Notes: a model not told the origin generated them from the sequence alone. A stretch of DNA of 63,754 nucleotides from an uncultured Ignavibacteriota bacterium (GCA_937983305.1 CALKAJ010000031.1:1-63754), one strand, 5' to 3'. Positions 1-9,117 are shown, numbered from the stretch's first letter. Program-made: numbers and translations.

Positions 1-2
1 TT

Positions 3-1226
3 AATCCGGAAGTTAAGCAAATTCAAACCAAGCTCGATTATCTGGATAATTGTTCTGATTATTTCAAAAATATGCACAGAATCTATCTTGCAACTGATTC
101 TGATGCTCCAGGCATAAGACTAAGAGAAGAACTTGCCAGAAGGCTTGGAAAGTCTCGATGTTGGATTGTCAGGTTTCCGAATGACTGCAAAGATGCAAAC
201 GAAGTCTTGATGAAGTACGGTAAGCTTAAACTTAAAGAATGTATCGAAAATGCTGAACTTTATCCTATTGAAGGCATTCACTATGCAAATGACAGAAGAG
301 ATGAACTGAAAGATTTGTATGAAAACGGATTTCCAAACGGAGCAAAGTCCGGTTATTCAAATCTTGACGAACTTATTACTTTCTATGGTTCTCAATTGAC
401 AATTGTAACCGGAATTCCTTCACATGGCAAGTCCAATTTCATGGATCAGCTAATGATAAAACTTGCTATTAACCATAACTGGTCCTGGGGAATCTTTTCT
501 CCGGAGAATGCAACTATTGAAATTCATTTACTTAGACTTTGCGAAATCCTTATTGGCAAGCCTTTTTTAAAAGACTATAATAATCGAATGACATTTGATG
601 AAGTAGAATCTGCCAGGGAGTTTATAAATAATCATACTTACTTTATTCTTCCAGACAATGAAGAATACAGATTGGAAAGAATTCTCGAAGCGGCAAGTGG
701 TCTGGTTTTAAAGCACGGTATAAAAGGATTGATTCTCGATCCTTGGAACACACTTGAACATCAATACGGCAATGATTCTGAAACAATCTATACAGGGAAG
801 GTCTTAAATCAGCTTAAATATTTTGCAAGGATTCATGACATCCACTTGATTCTGGTGGCACACCCACGCAAAATGGCTCGCCGAAAAGACAGTAAACTTT
901 TTGAAGTTCCTACTCTGTATGATATTTCAGGTTCAGCTAATTGGTTTAACATCGCTGATAATGGTATGGTTGTTTACAGACAGTTTAACGAAGCTATGAC
1001 TGAGAGCTATCCGATTGTTTACATCCAGAAAGTTAAGCACAAATTTATTGGCAAGACAGGCTTTGCCAAATTCGATTTTGATGTTTCCTGTCAAAGGTAT
1101 ATTGAAAAAGACAGCAGGCAAGGAAAAAACGAATTGGACTCTTATGTTGAGATGTGTCCTGGTGGATATCCAAGTTCTTGGATGACTGAATGGGAAAATC
1201 AAAAAGAGGATGATGTTGGTTTCTAA
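3..1226 (+). CDS. gp4/DnaB-type primase-helicase, C-terminal part (5' partial)
   Basis: The reading frame is open from base 3, so the gene begins outside the window; an internal ATG at 72 is not the true start. The protein synthesises primers and unwinds DNA at the phage fork. A TOPRIM metal-binding DSD lies at 96-104 in the context IYLATDSDAPG. A RecA-fold helicase domain follows, with Walker A GIPSHGKS at 411-434 and a Walker B-like GLILDPWN about 110 residues later, then the LILVAHPRK motif. This TOPRIM-plus-helicase order is that of T7 gp4 and Twinkle. The matching zinc-finger N-terminus is the partial gene at the other window end (63433-63754), so the two pieces are probably one gene on a circular molecule. 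It is the last large gene of the rightward replication operon. The family assignment is secure. Confidence 0.93.
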   Translation, partial: NPEVKQIQTKLDYLDNCSDYFKNMHRIYLATDSDAPGIRLREELARRLGKSRCWIVRFPNDCKDANEVLMKYGKLKLKECIENAELYPIEGIHYANDRRDELKDLYENGFPNGAKSGYSNLDELITFYGSQLTIVTGIPSHGKSNFMDQLMIKLAINHNWSWGIFSPENATIEIHLLRLCEILIGKPFLKDYNNRMTFDEVESAREFINNHTYFILPDNEEYRLERILEAASGLVLKHGIKGLILDPWNTLEHQYGNDSETIYTGKVLNQLKYFARIHDIHLILVAHPRKMARRKDSKLFEVPTLYDISGSANWFNIADNGMVVYRQFNEAMTESYPIVYIQKVKHKFIGKTGFAKFDFDVSCQRYIEKDSRQGKNELDSYVEMCPGGYPSSWMTEWENQKEDDVGF

Positions 1227-1246
1227 ACCAAAATTCAAATAAAAAC

Positions 1247-1275
1247 AGACTGGCAGACCTTGAATCTGTCAGTCT
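1247..1275. terminator. Strong hairpin between primase-helicase and Mor-like gene
   Basis: An 11-bp stem (AGACTGGCAGA at 1247-1257, TCTGTCAGTCT at 1265-1275, one G-T pair) closes a 7-base loop. On the minus strand it is followed at once by GTTTTTATTT, as in an intrinsic terminator. On the plus strand no T-tract follows, so for the early transcript it is more likely an mRNA-stabilising or attenuating hairpin. Confidence 0.5.
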
Positions 1276-1312
1276 TACTAAGGAAGAATCATTAATAAAT
1301 ATAGGAAAAATC

Positions 1313-1594
1313 ATGAGAAATGAAGATATAATTGAAATGCTCGAAGAACAGGATTTGCCTGAACATTTTCAAATAGTTTCAGAAGTTTGTGGTATAGAAA
1401 CGGCGCGTCTTTTGATAAAAGAACTTGGTGGAATTACTTTGAGTATTCCCATGGTTAATTCTTTGCGGACTTTGATTGAGAGGTATGTTTCAGAAAATGC
1501 AAAGGAAATTCCGATTAAGAAAATTGCAAGGGAACTTGGAATGAATGAAAGAGCTGTAGCAAAAATTTTGAAAAAAATTCAATATAAAATGTAA
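1313..1594 (+). CDS. Mor/C-like phage transcription activator
   Basis: This 93-residue protein resembles the Mor activator family of Mu-like phages. It has an N-terminal dimerisation-type region, the conserved strand segment ELGGITLSIP around residues 40-50, and a C-terminal helix-turn-helix (IPIKKIARELGMNERAVAKIL, residues ~66-87). Mor-type proteins activate middle or late promoters that lack a normal upstream element. It is the last gene of the early operon, 87 bases after the primase-helicase, where a late-gene activator would be expected. The start has a purine-rich AGGAAAAATC leader. I infer, but cannot show, that it acts at the palindrome arrays at 20.6 and 35.85 kb. The alternative is an unrelated small HTH protein. 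Confidence 0.72.
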   Translation: MRNEDIIEMLEEQDLPEHFQIVSEVCGIETARLLIKELGGITLSIPMVNSLRTLIERYVSENAKEIPIKKIARELGMNERAVAKILKKIQYKM

Positions 1595-1609
1595 AAATCA
1601 AACTTTTTC

Positions 1610-1640
1610 TTGTCCACGAACTTAAAATTTGTTATTTTTG
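1610..1640 (+). promoter_or_regulatory. Bacteroidota-type promoter for the tetR-like gene
   Basis: TTG at 1610-1612 and TATTTTTG at 1633-1640 are separated by 20 bases. This is the -33/-7 pattern of Bacteroidota housekeeping promoters. Transcription would start near 1647, ahead of the regulator gene and independent of the phage early operon. Confidence 0.6.
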
Positions 1641-1653
1641 TACTTTAAAACGA

Positions 1654-1664
1654 TTTTAGTCAGT
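1654..1664 (+). promoter_or_regulatory. Candidate TetR operator site, copy 1
   Basis: TTTTAGTCAGT lies just downstream of the predicted start point of the regulator promoter. Its exact reverse complement ACTGACTAAAA lies at 2273-2283, upstream of the efflux adaptor gene. A shared 11-base element in front of both transcription units is what an autoregulating TetR-type repressor would need. Confidence 0.4.
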
Positions 1665-1668
1665 AAGT

Positions 1669-2256
1669 TTGAAAAAAATTAAATATATGGCAGATACAAA
1701 AGATTCAATAATAATGACAGCTCAAAAGTTGTTTTCAAAGTTTGGGTTAAACAAAACTTCAGTTGACGAGATTGCAAAGTATGCTCGTGTTGCAAAAGGT
1801 ACTATTTATCACTATTTTAAAAGCAAAGAAGAATTATTTCAAGAGGTAGTTAAAAAAGAAGAAATATTTTTAAAATACGAAATCAGAAAAAGAATATCAG
1901 AAGTTGATACACCGCAAGAAAAGCTGAAAATTTATGTACTAACACGCTTTAAATTTCTTAAAGAACTAGAAAACTATTATAGTGCTTTAAAAGACGATTA
2001 TTTAATTCATTACAAATTTGTTGACAAAATCAGGAGACAAAATCAAATTTTTGAATTGGAAATAATTTCCTCAATCTTAAAAAAAGGATGTGAACAGAAA
2101 ATTTTTAGCATCGAAAAAGTTGATTTAACATCTCTTGCGATATTGATTTCTTTAAAAGGATTAGAACAATATTGTTTTGTTGATAGTCAAATGGATAACA
2201 TTGAATCTAACCTATCTATACTATTAGATGTACTTTTTAAAGGAATAGAGTTCTGA
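1669..2256 (+). CDS. TetR/AcrR-family transcriptional regulator
   Basis: A 195-residue TetR-type repressor. The N-terminal helix-turn-helix (TSVDEIAKYARVAKGTIYHY then FKSKEELF, residues ~25-55) matches the family well; the rest is the all-helical ligand-binding domain. Such proteins usually repress an adjacent efflux operon until a ligand binds. The annotated start is TTG at 1669. An ATG at 1687 (MADTKDS...) is equally possible and gives 189 residues. It is transcribed from its own promoter, and the RND adaptor gene follows 62 bases downstream. It opens the cargo block that interrupts the phage genes, and by eye its base composition is more AT-rich than the permease gene. Ligand unknown. Confidence 0.9.
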   Translation: MKKIKYMADTKDSIIMTAQKLFSKFGLNKTSVDEIAKYARVAKGTIYHYFKSKEELFQEVVKKEEIFLKYEIRKRISEVDTPQEKLKIYVLTRFKFLKELENYYSALKDDYLIHYKFVDKIRRQNQIFELEIISSILKKGCEQKIFSIEKVDLTSLAILISLKGLEQYCFVDSQMDNIESNLSILLDVLFKGIEF

Positions 2257-2272
2257 TATTTTTTTCTTAAAA

Positions 2273-2283
2273 ACTGACTAAAA
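2273..2283 (+). promoter_or_regulatory. Candidate TetR operator site, copy 2
   Basis: ACTGACTAAAA is the reverse complement of the element at 1654-1664. It sits 9 bases after an imperfect -7 box (TATTTTTT, 2257-2264), a position like that of the first copy relative to TATTTTTG. Confidence 0.4.
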
Positions 2284-2318
2284 AACGATATTGGTTTATT
2301 TATAATAACAGGGGATCT

Positions 2319-3371
2319 ATGATAAAAAGATTAAACAAAAAATATACGGCAATAATGCTTGCAGTTATTGTATTGCAGTTGAATTCGTGTAACAACGATG
2401 ATAGAAAGGGTATCAAAACTGAAGAAATTCAAAAGGTTGTTGAAGTTTCAAAAGTTGAAAAAAAACTTGATACAAATGAAATCCCTTACAGTGGAACGAT
2501 TGTAGAATCTGAATCGTTCCCTTTAAATTTTTCAGTAGTTGGGACAGTAAACCGTGTCTTTGTATCTGAAGGAGAGTATGTAAAAAAAGGTCAATTACTT
2601 GCAGAACTTAATGAAGAGTCTTATAAATATGCTTACGAAATGACTTTAGCCACCTTGAAACAGGCCGAAGATGCATATAAAAGATTAAAACCAATGTATG
2701 ATAATGCAAATCTTCAGGAAATTAAAATGGTTGAAGTTGAAACTGGACTACAACAAGCAAAATCTGCAAGTTATATTGCAAAAAAAAATCTTGAAGATTG
2801 CAAACTTTATTCGCCTGTTTCTGGTGTAGTAGGAAAACGCTCAATAGAGCCAGGTATGAATACAATTCCAAATTTGACATCTATTGAGATAATTAAAATT
2901 GAAAAAGTATTTGCAAAAATCCCAGTATCAGAAAATGATATTTCGTCAATAAGAAAAGGAGATAAAGCTAGAATTAAAATATCGGCTTTAAATGGTAAAA
3001 TTTTCGATGGTATGATTGAAGATATAGGTGTTTTAGCCGATCCTATTGCTCACACATATATGATTAAAATTGGAATTGCGAATAGTAGCTATCAAATAAA
3101 ACCGGGAATGATTTGCAACGTTTTACTTATCAAGTCCAATGCAACATCTGTATTGTCCATTCCAACCGAAGCAATTCTTGTTGACGAACAAGGAAGAAGA
3201 TTTGTATATACTGTTAACCAAAATAAAGCTCAGAGAAAATATATAGAACTCGGGAAACTATTGAAGAATGGTGTTGAAATTACAAGCGGATTGAATGATG
3301 GCGAGCTAATTGTAATTGCAGGTCAACAAAAACTTGTTGATAATTCACTTGTACAAATCATCAACCAATAA
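2319..3371 (+). CDS. RND efflux periplasmic adaptor (membrane fusion) lipoprotein
   Basis: This 350-residue protein links an inner-membrane RND pump to an outer-membrane channel. It starts with a lipoprotein signal whose lipobox LNSC puts the acylated cysteine at residue 24. Then come a barrel-sandwich/lipoyl half (SVVGTVNRVFVSEGEYVKKG), a helical hairpin (~105-150), the second lipoyl half (LYSPVSGVVGKRSIEPG) and the beta-barrel and membrane-proximal domains. This is the HlyD/AcrA order at normal length. It is followed 16 bases later by the permease gene and shares its operon with a TolC-like channel, giving a complete tripartite pump. A GGGGATCT leader precedes the ATG. Confidence 0.93.
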   Translation: MIKRLNKKYTAIMLAVIVLQLNSCNNDDRKGIKTEEIQKVVEVSKVEKKLDTNEIPYSGTIVESESFPLNFSVVGTVNRVFVSEGEYVKKGQLLAELNEESYKYAYEMTLATLKQAEDAYKRLKPMYDNANLQEIKMVEVETGLQQAKSASYIAKKNLEDCKLYSPVSGVVGKRSIEPGMNTIPNLTSIEIIKIEKVFAKIPVSENDISSIRKGDKARIKISALNGKIFDGMIEDIGVLADPIAHTYMIKIGIANSSYQIKPGMICNVLLIKSNATSVLSIPTEAILVDEQGRRFVYTVNQNKAQRKYIELGKLLKNGVEITSGLNDGELIVIAGQQKLVDNSLVQIINQ

Positions 3372-3387
3372 GGATGCAAGAGAAATT

Positions 3388-6300
3388 ATGAAAACTAAAC
3401 ACACTTTAATAGAAAAACTTCTCCGATATAAACAGCTAATAATTGTAACTACAGGCATACTTGTTTTGTTTGGAATAATAGCTCTTATACAAATGCCGCG
3501 TGATGAATTTCCGGAATTCAAAATCCGGCAGGGATTGATTATAGGCATTTACCCGGGAGCATCATCGCAGCAAGTGGAGGAACAATTGACTAAAAAAGTT
3601 GAGCAATATCTTTTTCAGTACGAAGCCGTTGATAAAAAAAAGACTTATTCAATCTCAAAAGAAAATGTAATGGTAATTTATGTTGAGATTCAGAAAAGCG
3701 AAAGCGATCCGAAAGCATTCTGGGCGAAATTGCGGCAGGGATTAAATGATATTAAGCCGCAGCTTCCTTCAGGAGTAATGTCTTTAACGGCGGATGATGA
3801 TTTCGGAAATACCTCCGCGATATTGCTGGCGGTTGAATCAGAAACAAAAACTTATAAAGAGCTTGAAAGGTACATAGAAAAATTTGAGGATGATGTTAGG
3901 ACAATTCCCTCTACATCACGAGTAAAACATTTCGGACTGCAGAAGGAAGAAATTAATGTATACATAGACGATGCAAAACTAACCAACTATGGTATCAAGC
4001 CGATAATGGTTCTGTCGCAATTGAAACCTGAAGGCATGGTTAATTATTCCGGTGATATTGATAACGGCGAACTTATAAGACCGATACATATTCCTTCAAG
4101 CTATAAGACGGAAAGTGACATTGCGAATCAAATTATTTATTCGGACCCGACCGGTAACGTGATACGCGTTAAAGATGTCGCAAAGGTTGTGCGTGAATAT
4201 CCCGATCCCGATTCGTATATCCGCCTCAACGGTAAAAAATGTTTAATCGTTTCGTTGGAGATGCTTCCGGGTCATAACATCGTTCAATACGGCCATGATG
4301 TTAAAAAAGTGATTGAAAAATTTAAAACTCAGTTACCAGCTGATGTTAAAGTCGGTATTATTTCGGATATGCCCGATTTTGTATCGAAAGCAATCTATGA
4401 ATTTTTAAAGGAATTTGGACTCGCAATATTATCCGTAATTCTTGTTACTATTCTTTTACTGCCGCGACGGGTTGCGCTAGTCGCAGCTTCAGCTATCCCG
4501 ATATCCATTTTTATAACACTCGGACTAATGTGGGCAACGGGGATCGACTTACAAACAGTATCCCTCGCAGGTCTAATTATTGTTCTCGGTATGGTTGTGG
4601 ATAACGCGATTGTTATAATTGACAACTATGTTGAAAAGCTTGATAATGGTATTTCTCCCCATGATGCTGCTTCGAGAAGTGTAACCGATCTATTCGTTTC
4701 GGTTTTTACTGCTACACTTATAATCATAATGTGTTTTTTGCCGATGAATATTTTGATGATAGGCACTGCTGGAGATTTTGTAAAATCATTGCCCCTAACA
4801 ATAACATATGCTTTGTTTATTTCTCTTCTTGTTTCAGTCCTTTTGGTACCAATGATGAGTTATATTTTTATTAAGCACGGTGTTAAAGGTGAGCACAGTA
4901 AAGGGAAAAAGAGCGAATTTCTAAAATGGTTGCAAGCCTTTTATGATAATCTTTTGGATAAATCATTTAAAAAGAAAACTATTATCGTGATTGTTGGTCT
5001 TGTATCGTTTGTAGCAGGGATTATAATTTTACTGGTCAGCCCACAACAGAATTTTCCTGCATTCGAACGAAACCAGTTTGCTGTAGAAGTTTACCTTCCA
5101 ACCGGATTTTCGTTAAAACAAACAGACGAAGTTATGAGAGAGATTGAAGAAAAACTTAAGAAAGACAAACGTGTAAAGGAAGTCGCCGCATTTGTAGGAA
5201 CGAGCTCGCCGAGGTTCAACACTTTGTATGCTCCAAACTTCCCTTCGAAAAATTACGGTCAGTTGTTAGTGATTACTGAATCGTCGGAAGCAACAAAAGA
5301 AATTTTGGACGAATACAGCAAAATTTACAGTGATAACAATCCTAAAGCTTATTGCAAATGGAAACAATTGGAAATGACGCTAAGTAGATCTCCAATTGAG
5401 GTCAGAATTTCAGGCGATAGTATTGCTACAATTAAAAAAGTTGCTGATGAAGTTTCCGGTATTGCTCGCGGATTAAAAGGTGTGCAATGGGTCGGAACGG
5501 ATTATAAACAACCGCTGCAAGCGGTTCAGTTAAAATTAAAAGAGGACGAAGCTAACCGGCTCGGTTATTCAAAAACCATTCTTGATTATTCACTAATGTT
5601 CGGAACGAAGGGTTTTCCTATTTCAACAATATGGGAAGGCGACTACCCTGTAAATATAAATTTGAAGGTTGATAAAAAAACTAAAGCCAATATCGACGAT
5701 ATTATGAATCAATACGTAACCTCGCCGTTTTTAGTTTCGTCGGTTCAAGTTCGGCAGCTTGCAAACGCCAAACAAGAATGGACAGAAGGTGAAATTGTAA
5801 GACGTAACGGAGTTCGAACAATTACTGTTAAAGTTGATGTTGCAAGAGGCCAATATGCTTCGAATATATTTGGAAATCTAAGACCTGCGGTGGAAAATTT
5901 GAATTTACCCAGCGGTGTTTCGATTAGTTACGGCGGCGAGTATGAGATGAGCGTCGATGAAATCACACCGCTTTATTATTCGCTTGCAATAAGTGTCGCG
6001 ATAATATTTATCATACTACTTGCTCAATTCAGAAATTTTAAAACCGCAATCTTAATAATGACGACTATGCCTCTTTCCATTTTCGGCGCGGCATTTGGTA
6101 CCATAGTAACTGGTTATCCGTTTAGCGTTACTGCATTTATCGGTCTTATAGGGTTAATTGGAATTGTTGTACGTAACGGAATCATTTACGTTTCATATGC
6201 AGAAGAGCTTAGAAGAGAACATGGTCATTCACTAGAAGAAGCTGCGATATCTTCGGCAAAGAGAAGAATGCGTCCCATCTTTCTTACTTCCGCCGCCGCC

Positions 6301-6477
6301 GCCGTCGGCGTAATTCCAATGATATTGAGCAGATCTCCGCTTTGGGGACCGCTTGGAGCAGTCATATGTTTTGGATTAATTTTTGGTTTAGTTTTTTCTT
6401 TAATTATTCTTCCAATACTTTATTATTTGATACATAGAAAAGATTTTGAAAAAATAGAAGAGGAGGAATTAGCATGA
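3388..6477 (+). CDS. RND efflux permease (AcrB/HAE-type)
   Basis: A proton-driven inner-membrane exporter of 1029 residues from ATG 3388, preceded by AAGGATGCAAGAG. Longer upstream starts would overlap the adaptor gene. It has the usual RND layout: TM1 near residue 20, a large periplasmic loop (GIYPGASSQQVEEQL), TM2-6, a second loop and TM7-12. In TM4 the usual Asp-Asp relay pair (AcrB D407/D408) reads D405-N406 (GMVVDNAIV). In TM10 the usual Lys-Asn (K940) reads R929-N930 (VVRNGI). The C-terminal RRMRPIFLTS motif is intact. The substrate cannot be read from sequence. By eye the gene is richer in GC than its neighbours, with a GCC/GTC-rich run near 6290-6310. It ends in an ATGA overlap with the channel gene. 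Confidence 0.95.
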   Translation: MKTKHTLIEKLLRYKQLIIVTTGILVLFGIIALIQMPRDEFPEFKIRQGLIIGIYPGASSQQVEEQLTKKVEQYLFQYEAVDKKKTYSISKENVMVIYVEIQKSESDPKAFWAKLRQGLNDIKPQLPSGVMSLTADDDFGNTSAILLAVESETKTYKELERYIEKFEDDVRTIPSTSRVKHFGLQKEEINVYIDDAKLTNYGIKPIMVLSQLKPEGMVNYSGDIDNGELIRPIHIPSSYKTESDIANQIIYSDPTGNVIRVKDVAKVVREYPDPDSYIRLNGKKCLIVSLEMLPGHNIVQYGHDVKKVIEKFKTQLPADVKVGIISDMPDFVSKAIYEFLKEFGLAILSVILVTILLLPRRVALVAASAIPISIFITLGLMWATGIDLQTVSLAGLIIVLGMVVDNAIVIIDNYVEKLDNGISPHDAASRSVTDLFVSVFTATLIIIMCFLPMNILMIGTAGDFVKSLPLTITYALFISLLVSVLLVPMMSYIFIKHGVKGEHSKGKKSEFLKWLQAFYDNLLDKSFKKKTIIVIVGLVSFVAGIIILLVSPQQNFPAFERNQFAVEVYLPTGFSLKQTDEVMREIEEKLKKDKRVKEVAAFVGTSSPRFNTLYAPNFPSKNYGQLLVITESSEATKEILDEYSKIYSDNNPKAYCKWKQLEMTLSRSPIEVRISGDSIATIKKVADEVSGIARGLKGVQWVGTDYKQPLQAVQLKLKEDEANRLGYSKTILDYSLMFGTKGFPISTIWEGDYPVNINLKVDKKTKANIDDIMNQYVTSPFLVSSVQVRQLANAKQEWTEGEIVRRNGVRTITVKVDVARGQYASNIFGNLRPAVENLNLPSGVSISYGGEYEMSVDEITPLYYSLAISVAIIFIILLAQFRNFKTAILIMTTMPLSIFGAAFGTIVTGYPFSVTAFIGLIGLIGIVVRNGIIYVSYAEELRREHGHSLEEAAISSAKRRMRPIFLTSAAAAVGVIPMILSRSPLWGPLGAVICFGLIFGLVFSLIILPILYYLIHRKDFEKIEEEELA

Positions 6478-7817
6478 AAAAAATATTATGTATTCTTTTA
6501 ATAGCCTTATATTGCATAAATCCTATTTTTGCACAAAAGGTCTTAACTCTTGAAGATTGCAAGAAATTAGCTTTACAAAACAATTTTAAAGGCAAAAATA
6601 GTAAATTAGAAATTCAAGCTTCACAACAGATTAAAAATTCTGCCTTTACAAATTATTTTCCCAATATAAGTGCAGGCGGTATGATGTGGAATGCCCAGAA
6701 AAACTTGATGGAAATGAATATGAAAGGTGGAGACCTTCCGGTTTATGACGGTAATCCTGCAAATCTTGGAAATGCAACTCAATTTGCCTTTTTCCCTAGT
6801 TCAACTATCGGACTATTAAAAAAAGGAACTGTCGGATATATTAATGCCGTTCAACCGATTTATGTCGGCGGCCGCATCCTTAATGGAAATCGTCTTGCCG
6901 CTTTGAGTGAGGAAGTTTCGGAATTCAAAGACAAATTGACCAAAGATGAGATTCTTCTAAAGACCGAAGAACAATATTGGCTAATCGTCTCGCTCGATGA
7001 AAAAAGCAAAACAGTCGCAAAATATGAAGAATTGCTGAGCAGGCTTTTGTCTCAAGTCCAAGACGCTGAGAAGTCAGGATTAGTCTTAAAAAATGACGTT
7101 CTTAAAGTTAAACTTAAACTCAGTGAAATTCAACTGAATAAATCCAAATTGGAAAATGGGAAAAAACTTGCTACGCTCGCCTTTTGTCAGCATATTGGAA
7201 TAACTTACGATTCAACAATGATTTTAAATGACGAGTTGAAAATTATTGATTTGCCCCAAAGTATTTATGTTAATAAAAACGAAGCTCTGAAAAGCAGAAC
7301 CGAATATTCCTTACTCGAAATATCCGTCGTAGCTGAAAAACTTCAAACAAATATGAAACTTGGCGAATATCTTCCTCAAGTCGGTGTTGGCCTTAGCGCT
7401 ATGTATATGAAGTTTGACGAAAATGACGGTAGAACTCTCGGATTGGTATTTGGGACAGTCTCAGTTCCAATTTCAAATTGGTGGGGTGCGACTTATGAAC
7501 TTGAGGGAAGAAAAATCAAGGAAGAAATTGCAGAGAATAATTTAAAGGATAACTCGGGATTAATTCTTTTGCAAATTGAAAAAACATGGCAAGATTTAAC
7601 AGATGCTTATAAGCAATATCAATTAAGTGAAGAGTCAAAAGCACAAGCCGAAGAAAATTTAAAGGTTAATGAAGATAGTTATAAAAACGGTATAACTACT
7701 GTTTCCGATTTACTCGAAGCTCAGGCTCTATTACAAAATACTCAGTCTCAAGTTATCGAAGCAAAAGCAAATTATTTGGTAAAGAAGATAACATATTTAA
7801 AGGCAACTGGAAAGTAA
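6474..7817 (+). CDS. TolC-family outer-membrane efflux protein
   Basis: 447 residues with a clear Sec signal peptide (hydrophobic core residues 4-19, likely cleavage after A20 in IFAQ). The mature start LTLEDCKKLALQNN is typical of the family. Two long alpha-helical repeats follow, each with the pattern of TolC coiled-coil tunnels; the second ends in KVNEDSYKNGITTVSDLLEAQ, the family hallmark. The protein forms the trimeric exit duct of the RND pump. Its start codon overlaps the permease stop (ATGA), so translation is probably coupled. Confidence 0.94.
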   Translation: MKKILCILLIALYCINPIFAQKVLTLEDCKKLALQNNFKGKNSKLEIQASQQIKNSAFTNYFPNISAGGMMWNAQKNLMEMNMKGGDLPVYDGNPANLGNATQFAFFPSSTIGLLKKGTVGYINAVQPIYVGGRILNGNRLAALSEEVSEFKDKLTKDEILLKTEEQYWLIVSLDEKSKTVAKYEELLSRLLSQVQDAEKSGLVLKNDVLKVKLKLSEIQLNKSKLENGKKLATLAFCQHIGITYDSTMILNDELKIIDLPQSIYVNKNEALKSRTEYSLLEISVVAEKLQTNMKLGEYLPQVGVGLSAMYMKFDENDGRTLGLVFGTVSVPISNWWGATYELEGRKIKEEIAENNLKDNSGLILLQIEKTWQDLTDAYKQYQLSEESKAQAEENLKVNEDSYKNGITTVSDLLEAQALLQNTQSQVIEAKANYLVKKITYLKATGK

Positions 7818-7914
7818 TATATGAATATTACCATCATTAAATAACATTATGAAAAATTTGAAAAGGTATTATTCAGGATAATTATAGCATTATTTAATAT
7901 TTAGGAGAAATAAT

Positions 7915-8295
7915 ATGAAGACTTCAGATATTTACATACCTGGTGTATGCAATATAGGTAAAGAAGAAATAAAGAAAAGGAGACAATTCGGCATAGTTGG
8001 ATTAATTTTAACTATTATTACATATTTTATTTTAGTTTATTTTGATGTTACCAAGGGATTTCGTTTTCTTACTTCTATTCCCTCTGTTATATCTGCTATT
8101 GGTTTTTTACAAGCACAAATGCATTTCTGTGCTTACTTTGGGTTAGCTGAGATATTCAATTTCGATAAGTTGGGAAAATCTGATAAAGTAGAAAACGATG
8201 AATTTGTAAGAAAAGACAAGAAAAGAGCAAGGTCAATTATTTATATTTCTGTTTTGATAGGAATTGTTGTTGGATTGCTATCAGTAATTATTTAA
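7915..8295 (+). CDS. Small membrane protein of unknown function
   Basis: 126 residues with three likely membrane segments (about 24-44, 49-70 and 106-126), a positively charged stretch at the N-side (KEEIKKRRQ) and a conserved-looking core with Cys-Ala-Tyr-Phe (CAYFGLAEIF, ~73-82). I do not recognise the family. It follows the efflux operon after 97 bases with an AGGAGAAATAAT leader and lies in the cargo block. No role can be assigned; an accessory to the pump or to the lipid genes is possible. Confidence 0.75.
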   Translation: MKTSDIYIPGVCNIGKEEIKKRRQFGIVGLILTIITYFILVYFDVTKGFRFLTSIPSVISAIGFLQAQMHFCAYFGLAEIFNFDKLGKSDKVENDEFVRKDKKRARSIIYISVLIGIVVGLLSVII

Positions 8296-8427
8296 TCAAT
8301 ATCTATAAGAGAAAACAATTTGAAATTGAAACTAAAGGTCTGTTCTAAAAATAAAGAGTAAAAAATCTAATCAATAATTTAGAATCAGTTACATATACCA
8401 AATGTTAATTATAAATAAGGAGTTTTT

Positions 8428-9042
8428 ATGGAAAACAATTCAATAATCAAGATGAAAATTATCATCGGAAGCACTCGTCAAAACAGATTTGGTGACAAAC
8501 CTGCAAACTGGATTTATGAGGAAATTAAGAAGAAAACAAACATTTTTGCCGAAGTTTTAGATTTGAGAGATTATCCGATGCCTTTCTTCGACGAACCAAT
8601 GGTACCTTCCATGTTGAAAGAAAATTATTCTTCCGAACAGGTAAGGAAATGGTCGGCAAAAATCAAGGAAGGCGATGCTTTTATTATAGTTACTCCAGAA
8701 TATAATCATGGGTACACTGCAGTTCTTAAAAATGCTATTGATTCAATTTTCCCGGAGTGGAACAACAAACCAGTTGGTTTTGTTAGCTATGGAAGTAGTG
8801 GAGGAGCCAGAAGCATAGAGCAGTTACGCCAAGTGGTCATTGAACTGAGCATGATTCCTATCAGGATGTCCCTTAACATTCCCTTAGAAATTTATTTAGC
8901 AGTTATGAACGAGAAAATACCCGTAAATCCTGAGCTTTTTAAACCTATGAGAGAGGGTATGATGGGTGATCGTGTCGAGTTGTTTATGAATGAGTTAATA
9001 GAAATGGCTAGAACTTTACAGGATGCAAGGCAAAATAATTGA
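8428..9042 (+). CDS. NADPH-dependent FMN reductase / flavodoxin-like oxidoreductase
   Basis: A 204-residue flavodoxin-fold protein. The FMN phosphate loop is at the N-terminus (IIIGSTRQNRFG, ~12-23), followed by the family motifs DLRDYPMPFFDEP, VTPEYNHGY and GFVSYGSSGGARSIEQLR. Relatives reduce flavins, azo dyes or quinones with NAD(P)H. The AAGGAG ribosome-binding site at 8418 supports the ATG. It is separated from the upstream gene by 132 bases with no clear promoter. Its substrate here is unknown; a detoxification role would fit the efflux neighbours. Confidence 0.9.
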   Translation: MENNSIIKMKIIIGSTRQNRFGDKPANWIYEEIKKKTNIFAEVLDLRDYPMPFFDEPMVPSMLKENYSSEQVRKWSAKIKEGDAFIIVTPEYNHGYTAVLKNAIDSIFPEWNNKPVGFVSYGSSGGARSIEQLRQVVIELSMIPIRMSLNIPLEIYLAVMNEKIPVNPELFKPMREGMMGDRVELFMNELIEMARTLQDARQNN

Positions 9043-9117
9043 TTAAAATAGCAATTTACTTTCAGGAAACTGGTAGATTAAATAACAAATAATTTCTTTC
9101 TTTATTTAATAGATTAT

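Noticed and set aside
4395..4625. Reverse-strand open frame inside the RND permease
   Set aside because: It is the complement of a well-conserved coding region, without a ribosome-binding site or domain. The same applies to other antisense frames over the portal, tape-measure and restriction genes.
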